Assembly (NCBI GenBank): GCA_040081395.1
Contig: JBEBGN010000048.1
Coordinates: 1-19,120, forward strand
Direction of reading: 5' to 3'
DNA from: UBA2982 sp040081395
Lineage (GTDB): Bacteria > Gemmatimonadota > Gemmatimonadetes > Longimicrobiales > Gaopeijiaceae
Length of the DNA stretch: 19,120 nucleotides
Part shown: in pieces, positions 1 to 6,540 of the stretch
Position numbering within the stretch: position 1 is the stretch's first letter
Layout: every line of letters begins with the position of its first letter
The notes under the pieces: model-generated
Databases searched by the model: none
What the model was told of the DNA's origin: nothing
Seen by the model: only the letters and a program-made list of their open reading frames with translations
Position numbers and translations under genes: made by a program

Positions 1-242
1 GGGGGGCCGGGCGGCCTGGGCAGGGGGCAGGCCGGGATCGAGACGGCGGAGTAGGGCGCGAACGGGGTGGACGGGGTCGGGAAGCCCATGCCGGATTCGC
101 GGAACCCGGGCCGGAGCACATATCGCTCGGGAAGCACGTAGAGCACGAGCACGAGGGTGCCCGCGATCAGGATGAACGCCGCCGTTCCGAAGCGGAGCGG
201 GTAACGTGCTTCGCTCTTCGCGCGATCAGCCCTGCGAGCCAC
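1..242 (-). CDS. Small membrane-anchored protein, C-terminus outside window
   Basis: The frame opens at a GTG (240-242) inside the last codons of the KaiC-like gene and stays open to the window edge, giving about 80 residues. After a basic start (ARRADRAKSEARYPLR) there is one hydrophobic segment (about residues 20-37, FGTAAFILIAGTLVLVLYVL), then a stretch rich in proline, glycine and serine. This is the pattern of a protein with one N-terminal anchor and a periplasmic or secreted tail. The 17-base overlap with the preceding gene suggests translational coupling, so it may be the next member of the Bat operon. I do not recognise a family. The 5' start is inferred; the C-terminus lies beyond base 1. 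Confidence 0.5.
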   Translation of the reverse strand, partial: MARRADRAKSEARYPLRFGTAAFILIAGTLVLVLYVLPERYVLRPGFRESGMGFPTPSTPFAPYSAVSIPACPLPRPPGP

Positions 243-1773
243 GGAACTTCTCCACCAGCGCATCGATCCGCTTCGCGTCCGCTGGATTGCTCAGCACCGA
301 GATCGTCGGCCCACCGGCTGCGGCCCCCGCCCGCTCGCCGAGGCGCGCGCGCAGGCGCTCGAGGAACGCTCCCAGCTGCCCCTCGCGCGCGCCTTGGAGC
401 AGCACCGCACATCGAGTGGTGTCCGTTGCAACCAAGTCGCCCTCGTCGGCGCGAACCTGCTCCAGCAGAACCTCCTCGACCGCGGCCGTGTTCAGCGAGC
501 CGGAGGCGACGTCGAGCACACAGAAGAACTTCATGACGGGGTCGGCGGACCGGCGCATCATTTCCTGCACGAAGCGCACGGTGGAGAGCCGCCCGCCGAC
601 CGCATGGCTCGCGCCGTTCTCCCGCGGGCCCGAGGGAACGGGCTTGGACCCGGTGGCGATCGCCTGACGGATGCGCAGGTCCAGCTCACGGAAGTCGATG
701 CCACCGCTCAGACAGTCGTCTGCGCCGGCCTCCATCACCTGAATGCGATCCGTCGACCGGACCGCGTCGTCCGAGGTGAACACGATGGCTGCGCGAGTGA
801 GAGGTCGCAGCGCTCGACAGGCGCTCACGGCCTCACGCACACGTGCCCGAGGTGCATGCACGAGCACGCCGCCGAACGAGTTGTCTGCCTGCACCCGTGC
901 GACCGCGTCGAAGGGCTCGGTGACGACGTCGACGCTGAAGGAGCCGCGGGCCCACAGCTCGACGTCGGCCGCGTGGGTTCCACCCAATGAGATGAGCAGC
1001 AGGCGGTTCTCGTCCACACCGGGCCGGTCCCGTCCGCGGCGCGAAGGCCAGCTCTCCGGGACCACGAGGCCGGCGCCGGACTTGAGCTGCACGGCGATCG
1101 TCTCTTCGCGCTCGCCTACCCCGGGCACCGCTCGCGCGAGCGTGATGTCGTAGAGCTCCTCCGAACGCCACTCGACCACCAAACGCCCCGTCGTCGCGTG
1201 CACGAGCCAGTCAGCCGACGACGGCAGGGAGGTGGCGGCGCCGTCCACCGAGAACGTGGAGCAGATCGTCGCGGGATGTGTGCGCGCCCACTTGAGGTAC
1301 GCCGCGCCGAGTATGGACTTGGCGCCCCCCGCCAAGAACATGGAGCCCGGCTCCACCGCAATGCGCGAGATATCGCGGGGTACGAGCGCGTCGAGCTCCT
1401 CCAGTACCTCCTCGGGCTCGATCGAGCGGATGGCGCGGAGCTCGAAGTCGTCCTTGAAGCCCAAGATCTGGAGCTGGCCTCGCTCCCATGGGTGGTCGAA
1501 ATCGAACCCCCAAGCGCGCGCCACACCCAGCATGTCTTCGATGCCGGCGTTGCTGAGCAGGAGGCACTTCTCGCCCCTGCCGAGTCCCGCGTGCAGGAAC
1601 TGGAGGGCGGCCACCATCTTGGCTGGTCCGGGCGCCCCGACGATGAGGTACGAGCCGGCGCCCTGGAGGCCCCCGACGCGCTCGTCGAGAGGGCCGATGC
1701 CGGAGGGGATCGTGGTGCTGGTCGCGGGCAGGCGCTGATCCAGGGGGGCGCTCGCGACTATGTGGTCTCCCAA
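226..1773 (-). CDS. KaiC-like / pseudo-receiver / degenerate GGDEF fusion protein
   Basis: I see three fused regions (numbers from the TTG start, 515 residues). Residues 22-235 resemble a RecA/KaiC-type ATPase (IPSGIGPLDERVGGL then a P-loop position), but the P-loop reads GAPGPAKM (46-53): the third glycine and the final Ser/Thr of GxxGxGKT are lost, and the Walker B acid is a Glu (141). Residues 256-372 resemble a response-regulator receiver ending in VMEAGADDCL, but the phosphoacceptor position holds His306 and the conserved Lys is absent. Residues 397-480 resemble a GGDEF fold with DTTRC (451-455) where GGDEF should be. The TTG at 1771-1773 has GAGGAG 11 bases upstream; an in-frame ATG at 1843-1845 would add 24 Arg-rich residues and is less convincing. 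It lies 105 bases after the BatC-like gene. It probably acts as a signalling or scaffold protein; this is inference. Confidence 0.75.
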   Translation of the reverse strand: MGDHIVASAPLDQRLPATSTTIPSGIGPLDERVGGLQGAGSYLIVGAPGPAKMVAALQFLHAGLGRGEKCLLLSNAGIEDMLGVARAWGFDFDHPWERGQLQILGFKDDFELRAIRSIEPEEVLEELDALVPRDISRIAVEPGSMFLAGGAKSILGAAYLKWARTHPATICSTFSVDGAATSLPSSADWLVHATTGRLVVEWRSEELYDITLARAVPGVGEREETIAVQLKSGAGLVVPESWPSRRGRDRPGVDENRLLLISLGGTHAADVELWARGSFSVDVVTEPFDAVARVQADNSFGGVLVHAPRARVREAVSACRALRPLTRAAIVFTSDDAVRSTDRIQVMEAGADDCLSGGIDFRELDLRIRQAIATGSKPVPSGPRENGASHAVGGRLSTVRFVQEMMRRSADPVMKFFCVLDVASGSLNTAAVEEVLLEQVRADEGDLVATDTTRCAVLLQGAREGQLGAFLERLRARLGERAGAAAGGPTISVLSNPADAKRIDALVEKFRGSQG

Positions 1774-1803
1774 GTCCCTATTCGCTCCTCGAAGCGGCGA
1801 ATG

Positions 1804-1849
1804 ACGATTGAGGCGGGAGACCCCCCGGCGCCCGCGAACCCTCAATCGT
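1804..1849. repeat. 10-bp inverted repeat between batC-like and KaiC-like genes
   Basis: The arms ACGATTGAGG (1804-1813) and CCTCAATCGT (1840-1849) are perfect inverted copies separated by 26 very GC-rich bases. They sit in the gap after the BatC-like stop codon and before the preferred TTG start of the next minus-strand gene. No T-run follows on the minus strand, so a simple intrinsic terminator is unlikely. It could be an operator or an mRNA hairpin that sets different expression for the downstream gene. Confidence 0.5.
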
Positions 1850-1878
1850 AACGCTTTCCCGGGGGTCCGTCGAAACCC

Positions 1879-2670
1879 TCACCAGCGGGGCGCCGTCCGG
1901 CCCACGCGCACCCTTCGCTGCGTCCGGCTCTCGTACGTGAGGAGTTTCCGGACGATGACCGCCCGGTCACTGTCCGTGAGCAGAACGCCCTCGGCGTCGA
2001 GCGTGCTCAGGGGCATGGCCTCGTCTCCCTGCGCGAGCGCCTCGTCGGAGCCGTCGCGCGGCGCGTCGGTGACCTCGGCGCCGTTCTCGAACTCGCGAAG
2101 GTCCTCCGACATCACGCGCTCGTCGGAGTTCGAGGCACCGTCCGAGGACTCGCTGCTCGACGCGCCCCCTTCGGCGTTGACGGAGTCGAGCATCCGCTGG
2201 GCGAGGGCGAGGTTCCAGCGGGCGTCGACGCGCCCCGGTTCGATGCGGAGCGCGTCCTTGTTGGCGCTGACCGACAGTCCTGCGTGCACGCGAACGGAAT
2301 CGGCGGAACGGCTGTCCCGGGCGTGCAGCAGGTGCCAGCGCCCGAGGTTGTAGAGCGCGCGCACGCGCAGCGTGGAGTCGGCGTCGGCCGCGGCTACGGC
2401 CAGCTCCGCCTCGGCCCTCGGGCTCCCCAGGTCGAGCAGCGCGGTACCGTAGTTGTAGGCCAGTCGCGGTGGCACTCCGTCGGGATCTACGAGGCGGGAA
2501 GTCACCCGTGCGCCGTAGACCGCCGCCGCAGCAGCGGAATCCCCCTCCCGCTGGAGGCGGTTGGCGTGCTCCTCGGTCCCGCGTCCGAGAGCGACCGTAG
2601 CCGAAAGGCCGAGCAGGCATACGACAGCCGCGGCCCACGCGCGCATGCGGTGCGTTCGCCCGACGCTCAT
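1879..2670 (-). CDS. batC: BatC-like TPR protein
   Basis: This 263-residue protein starts with a signal-anchor (about residues 10-29, RAWAAAVVCLLGLSATVALG) followed by a helical tetratricopeptide-type region (about 35-175; for example LAYNYGTALLDLG and ARWNLALAQRML). An acidic, Ser-rich linker (about 165-235) follows, and a short basic C-terminal tail. That order matches BatC of the Bat aerotolerance cluster, where a TPR protein is made with two von Willebrand A membrane proteins and is thought to assemble an envelope complex. The ATG overlaps the BatB stop as ATGA, so the two are translationally coupled. TPR sequences are loosely conserved, so the BatC name rests mainly on the gene order. 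Confidence 0.8.
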   Translation of the reverse strand: MSVGRTHRMRAWAAAVVCLLGLSATVALGRGTEEHANRLQREGDSAAAAAVYGARVTSRLVDPDGVPPRLAYNYGTALLDLGSPRAEAELAVAAADADSTLRVRALYNLGRWHLLHARDSRSADSVRVHAGLSVSANKDALRIEPGRVDARWNLALAQRMLDSVNAEGGASSSESSDGASNSDERVMSEDLREFENGAEVTDAPRDGSDEALAQGDEAMPLSTLDAEGVLLTDSDRAVIVRKLLTYESRTQRRVRVGRTAPRW

Positions 2671-3689
2671 GCGCGTCCCTCCGAGGGGCGCCGGTGCGGG
2701 AGACCACGGCCACTGTCGAGGGCCCCCTCCAGCAGGATCAGTGGCAGGGCGAGCAGGATGAGCAGGAGCGTCACGTCCACCACTGCGGTATGCTCAGGGG
2801 GGGCGGCATCCGCGGCGCGCTCGAGGCCACTCGCGAGCGAGCGCACGCCGCGATCGTCGACCACGCGCTCGTACCGACCGCCTCCGGCGGCGGCGACACG
2901 GATCAGGAGTTCGTCCTCCAGGCGCGTCACCACGGGGGCGCCTGCCGCATCCAAGAGCGGGCCGGTCGCCGTTTCCAGCTCCGCGCCCCGCTCGTTGCCG
3001 AGGCCGGCGGTCCACACTTCGGTCCCACCGGCCGCGGCTTCGGCAGCAGCCGCGAGCACATCCGCTGCATCGTCGTGCGCGCCGCCGTCGGATAACACGA
3101 GAATCGCGCGACGCGCGCCCTCGCGTGGACGGGCCGCGAGCGCCTCACCCGCGTGTCGCAGCACGGCCGCGAGCGCGGTGCCCTGGTCCCGATCGAGCAC
3201 GAGGTCGGCCTGGAGCGCGTCGGCAAAGTAGGTGACGACACGCGCGTCGTCCGTGGGCGGGACGAGCGTGTAGGGCCAGTCGGCGAACACCACCAGCACG
3301 ATGCGCGCACCCGGCAACGAAGCCGCCAGATCGGACACGACCTCCTGCGCCCGGCCTATCCGGCTCGGTTCGGTGTCGCGCGCCCCCATCGAAGCGCTCA
3401 CGTCGACGGCGATGGCGAGGTCGAGCGGAGTCGGTGGGGGTGGCTGCTCGGGCGCACGTTGCACGACGCCGGTCGCGGCGAGCGAGACGGCTGCGGTGGC
3501 GACCACGAGACAGGCCGCACGCACGGTCGGAAAACGATCGACGCCCACCGGCAGGAGCCGCGCGAGCGCGGTGGTCGGCAACGCGCGTCCCAGGCGCCTG
3601 CGGCGCTTCCATTGGATCACCAGCGCACCGAGCACGGCCACCAGCGCGAGCGGCAGAAGCGGGAGCCACTCCGGGCGTGCGAGCGTCAC
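2667..3689 (-). CDS. batB: BatB-like von Willebrand A membrane protein
   Basis: The 340-residue protein starts at GTG (3687-3689), overlapping the BatA stop as GTGA. It has N-terminal membrane segments (about 7-25 and 57-76), a periplasmic von Willebrand factor A domain with a complete metal-ion-dependent adhesion site (DVSAS at 96-100, and a later VLSDGGAHDD), and a C-terminal membrane helix (about 305-325, VTLLLILLALPLILL). This is the layout of BatA/BatB-family proteins, which act in the inner membrane with TPR partners. The reading frame stays open much further upstream through BatA, but homology and coupling fix the start. The exact biochemical role of Bat proteins is not settled; roles in stress tolerance and envelope integrity are reported. 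Confidence 0.9.
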   Translation of the reverse strand: MTLARPEWLPLLPLALVAVLGALVIQWKRRRRLGRALPTTALARLLPVGVDRFPTVRAACLVVATAAVSLAATGVVQRAPEQPPPPTPLDLAIAVDVSASMGARDTEPSRIGRAQEVVSDLAASLPGARIVLVVFADWPYTLVPPTDDARVVTYFADALQADLVLDRDQGTALAAVLRHAGEALAARPREGARRAILVLSDGGAHDDAADVLAAAAEAAAGGTEVWTAGLGNERGAELETATGPLLDAAGAPVVTRLEDELLIRVAAAGGGRYERVVDDRGVRSLASGLERAADAAPPEHTAVVDVTLLLILLALPLILLEGALDSGRGLPHRRPSEGRA

Positions 3690-4645
3690 GGCACGACTCC
3701 AAGGGGGGACGCCCGCACGACGAGGGCGCCCACGAGAAGCGCGAGCGCGGCGAGCAGGAGCCAGTGGCCGACGGGCGTGGTCTCGGTGCGAGCGACGAAC
3801 GCTTCGGTGGGAACCGCGAGCTGGTCCAACTCGGCGTAGATCTGGTCGAGCGCGGTCACGTCGGTCGCCCTGAAGTACTGACCCCCGGAGAGGCGGGCGG
3901 CCTGCACGAGCACCGTCTCCATGCCGGCGCCGCCGCGCTGGAGCGCCTCCTCGGAACCGATCGCGATCGGGTAGATCTTCACACCGAAGGTCGACGCCGC
4001 ACGAGCGGCCAAGCCCGGCACCAGGCCCGCCTTGTTGTGCGCTCCGTCCGTGACGAGGATGAGCATCTTGGTCTGCTGGGGCGCGTCCTTGAGAAGGCCG
4101 GCCCCCATGGCGATGGCCCCCGCGATGTCCGTGCCATCCAGCAGCAGACCGACCTCGAGGCCGGCGACCGCCTGCTCGACGACGTACTTGTCGTGCGTGA
4201 GGGGCAGTCGCACGTGCGACTCCCCAGCGAAGGACACCAATCCGACCTCGTCCGTGTCGCGGCGCGAGGCCAGGAACCGCTGCACGGCTTCCTTCGCGAC
4301 CTGGAGTCGCGTGGTCTGCGCCCCCATGTCTAGCGCCCACATGGAGGTCGACAGGTCCATCGCGACCGCGATGCCGACACCCTCGGTGCGCTCCTCTTGA
4401 ATGGTGCGTACTAGCTGCGGACGGGCGAGCGCCACGATGAGACAAACGGCCGCACCCACCCGCAGCGCTCGGGGCGCGCTCTCGATGAGGGCGACCATCA
4501 CCTGCCCCAGAGAGACCAATCCTGCGGCGTCGCCGCGCGCGATGAGCAGGCCCCACATCGGCCGGGGTTGGATGTACCACCACCACACCGGCAGCGCGCC
4601 GAGTAGCCAGAGCCAGCCGGGGTGTGCGAGCTCGAGGGTGATCAC
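3686..4645 (-). CDS. batA: BatA-like von Willebrand A membrane protein
   Basis: The 319-residue protein starts at GTG (4643-4645), overlapping the BatD-like stop as GTGA. It begins with LELAHPGWLWLLGALPVWWW, the typical BatA opening with a membrane helix, followed by a second helix (about 60-76), then a von Willebrand A domain with intact MIDAS residues (DLSTS at 97-101, a Thr in DGTDIAG, and the later TDGAHNKAG), and a C-terminal membrane segment near 293-311 (WLLLAALALLVGALVV). The acid and serine ligands are all present, so divalent-metal-dependent protein binding is expected to be intact. It is the second gene of the four-gene Bat group. Confidence 0.92.
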   Translation of the reverse strand: MITLELAHPGWLWLLGALPVWWWYIQPRPMWGLLIARGDAAGLVSLGQVMVALIESAPRALRVGAAVCLIVALARPQLVRTIQEERTEGVGIAVAMDLSTSMWALDMGAQTTRLQVAKEAVQRFLASRRDTDEVGLVSFAGESHVRLPLTHDKYVVEQAVAGLEVGLLLDGTDIAGAIAMGAGLLKDAPQQTKMLILVTDGAHNKAGLVPGLAARAASTFGVKIYPIAIGSEEALQRGGAGMETVLVQAARLSGGQYFRATDVTALDQIYAELDQLAVPTEAFVARTETTPVGHWLLLAALALLVGALVVRASPLGVVP

Positions 4646-5655
4646 GACTTCTCGACCCAGGTGCGAAGGGACCGCAGGTGCTCCTCGGCCGCGTCCGCCT
4701 CCGGCCGGAGACGTCCGAACTTCACGACCTCGGCCACGTCCATCTCGCGGACGAGTGGCGCCTTCTCCGGTCCACCTGCTGTCTCGTCGAGCCGGCCCAT
4801 CAATTCGGAACTGGTAAGGTCGGCTCCGTGCTGTGGTCTCACTTGCGACACGTACGTCCGCACGACCCCGCTGCTGCGTGTATACAGCTCGTGTGTGCGG
4901 CCGTCGTCGGCGAGCCCTTCGGCCCTCAGGCGAGCGAGCTCATCGAGCGCGTGTCGACGAGACGATTCCGGCGTCCAACGAGTGGTTCCGTCAGGCCCCC
5001 CTGCGTGTGCACGCAGGCGCGCGATCCAGTCCGGCGCTGCCCGCGCGAGCATCAGCGCGAGCAGGCCCGCGAAGCCGAGCCCCATCAAAACGGAGGGCCA
5101 GTGCCAGCTCGATCCGACCACGTCGGCGGAGGGCATGGGCTGCACGCCCACCTCGATCTGCTCAGGGGTGAACACCGGGTTCACCCACACGCCCCGACGG
5201 GGCACCCGCAGAGGGCGTAGGTAGGCCGGACCCGAGGTGGGCGCCGTGCCCCACGCGCCCACGGTCGACCCACCGGGGATCGGTGCGCCGTCCGAGCTGG
5301 CCGCCACGGGGCCCACGAAGACGTCGAAGCCCGGCACGGGCACCATGCCCACCCCGTAGGCGAGCACCTGGTATTCCAGCGTGAGCGTGGCGCCCCCCGC
5401 ATCATCGGGCTCGGCTTCCCACCGCACGGGGGTGTGGCTCTCGAGGAACTCCGTGCGCGCCAGGGTATCCGGAAAGTGGACGAGGCTGCCGGCCGGTACG
5501 GGAACGCGAACCAGCAGCGAGAATGCCTCGCCGACCTCCACCGTGTCCACGGAGAGCCGAGCCACGAAACCGCTCTGAGCGGCGCCCGGCTCCGCAACCA
5601 TCCACAAACCCGCGAGCACGGCCACGAGACGCGGGGCGGCACGCGTTCGCCTCAT
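4642..5655 (-). CDS. BatD-like exported membrane protein
   Basis: The 337-residue protein has a Sec signal peptide (about 1-26, ending GAAQ), a predicted beta-sandwich periplasmic part (about 27-185; FVARLSVDTVEVGEAFSLLV is typical of BatD N-terminal domains), a single membrane helix (about 190-207, VLMGLGFAGLLALMLA), and a helical cytoplasmic tail. In the tail, LDELARLRAEG and VAEVVKFGRLRPEADAAEEH resemble the C-terminus of BatD and DUF4381 proteins that accompany vWA membrane proteins. It is shorter than multi-domain BatD proteins. It is the first gene of the Bat group here; its stop overlaps the BatA start. The ATG at 5653-5655 has GGGAG about 11 bases upstream. Confidence 0.8.
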   Translation of the reverse strand: MRRTRAAPRLVAVLAGLWMVAEPGAAQSGFVARLSVDTVEVGEAFSLLVRVPVPAGSLVHFPDTLARTEFLESHTPVRWEAEPDDAGGATLTLEYQVLAYGVGMVPVPGFDVFVGPVAASSDGAPIPGGSTVGAWGTAPTSGPAYLRPLRVPRRGVWVNPVFTPEQIEVGVQPMPSADVVGSSWHWPSVLMGLGFAGLLALMLARAAPDWIARLRAHAGGPDGTTRWTPESSRRHALDELARLRAEGLADDGRTHELYTRSSGVVRTYVSQVRPQHGADLTSSELMGRLDETAGGPEKAPLVREMDVAEVVKFGRLRPEADAAEEHLRSLRTWVEKS

Positions 5656-5754
5656 CTTGCGATACGCTCCCGCCGGCGAAAGGGTGTCGATCGAGCGTAA
5701 TGATTGGCGGGCCGCGCGCAGGACGCCAGGCGAGGACGGACGCGTCGCGATCCG

Positions 5755-6363
5755 CTAGTGCGTGTGGTCGTGCCGACCTTGGTGGAAGACCACGTGGACC
5801 AGAGATCCAGCGACGAACGCCTGGTAGACCGCGACCCCTGTGCTGTCCACCCCGGCGAGGAACTCGAGGCCGAGCACGACCCCAGCGATGGTGGCGGCGA
5901 GCAGGAGGGCGACCCCGGCGGCAGCCGCGCCCACCCCGTAACGAGGTCTCAGCAGCCACCAAATGACCAGCCCCTCGGCGATGCGGTGCAGGGTGAGCGC
6001 GAGAGCGAACGCCAGGCTCGGGGGCGCCGACTCGAGTGGAGCGAGCGCCGCCCCCTCGAGCAGGGAGTGGAGCAATAGACCGGAGAGACCCACGACGAGC
6101 GCGGCGCCGTCCGTACGGTGCCGAAGGAAGTGCGAGGCACGCTCGATCCATCCCGGGATCAGTACGCCGGCCGTCACCGCCACGAGGGGAAGTACGGTGC
6201 GGCGCTCCCACGCCTCCGGAAGGACCTGCCACGCGACCAGGACCGGAACCACGAAGTAGACCAAGCCGTCGAGCAGGCGGGCGGCCCGGGGACGCTCGTG
6301 GAAAAGCCGGTAGAGCAGCGGGCCGGCCACGGGGGCGGCGAGCGCGGCGATCAGGTAGGCCAA
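5755..6363 (-). CDS. ZIP-family divalent metal permease
   Basis: The 202-residue protein is almost entirely hydrophobic with about seven membrane helices. It carries the two metal-site signatures of the ZIP family: HSLLEG (His99, Glu103) and HRIAEG (His126, Glu130), equivalent to the HxxxEG motifs of helices 4 and 5 that form the binuclear transport site. The C-terminus is His-rich (H190, H194, H198, H200, H202). ZIP proteins import Zn, Mn or Fe into the cytoplasm. The start is a TTG (6361-6363) because no ATG or GTG lies nearby in frame. It diverges from the DtxR-like regulator and shares its regulatory region. It lies 99 bases upstream of the Bat group on the same strand, so read-through into the Bat genes is possible. 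Confidence 0.85.
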   Translation of the reverse strand: MAYLIAALAAPVAGPLLYRLFHERPRAARLLDGLVYFVVPVLVAWQVLPEAWERRTVLPLVAVTAGVLIPGWIERASHFLRHRTDGAALVVGLSGLLLHSLLEGAALAPLESAPPSLAFALALTLHRIAEGLVIWWLLRPRYGVGAAAAGVALLLAATIAGVVLGLEFLAGVDSTGVAVYQAFVAGSLVHVVFHQGRHDHTH

Positions 6364-6477
6364 GGAGCCACGGGCGCGCGCCCACTTAGGGGAGCAGCGA
6401 CGAGCGGTGGAAGCATGAGGGCGGGAGGTTCGCGGCGTCTCACGGCACGTGCAAGCGCGCGATGGACCATGGCCAGC

Positions 6478-6505
6478 TTGACAGGGGCGATCGTCCGGTC
6501 ATGTT
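6478..6505 (+). promoter_or_regulatory. Candidate sigma-70-type promoter of the regulator-feoB operon
   Basis: TTGACA at 6478-6483 is a perfect -35 hexamer. With 16 bases of spacing the -10 would be CATGTT (6500-6505), which is weak. The predicted start of transcription, near 6512, would be inside the palindrome described next, so a bound repressor would block it. The leader would be about 29 bases with no clear Shine-Dalgarno. Confidence 0.45.
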
Positions 6506-6519
6506 TAGGCTCGACTAAA
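6504..6519. promoter_or_regulatory. DtxR/MntR-like operator
   Basis: TTTAGGCTCGACTAAA is an inverted repeat in which six of eight base pairs match (TTTAG...CTAAA arms plus an inner C-G pair). It is similar in shape to DtxR/MntR-family operators (TTAGG...CCTAA type). It lies between the divergent ZIP gene and the DtxR-family regulator, 21 bases before the regulator ATG and next to the best -10. Autoregulation plus control of the ZIP gene is the obvious reading; binding is inferred. Confidence 0.6.
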
Positions 6520-6540
6520 AATCTAATCTCGTGACTTCTC

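Noticed and set aside
2667..4586. The BatB frame being open far upstream, giving a possible 639-residue protein
   Set aside because: The first 300 residues are Arg/Gly-rich and lie over BatA; the GTG at 3687-3689 in a GTGA overlap gives a normal BatB.
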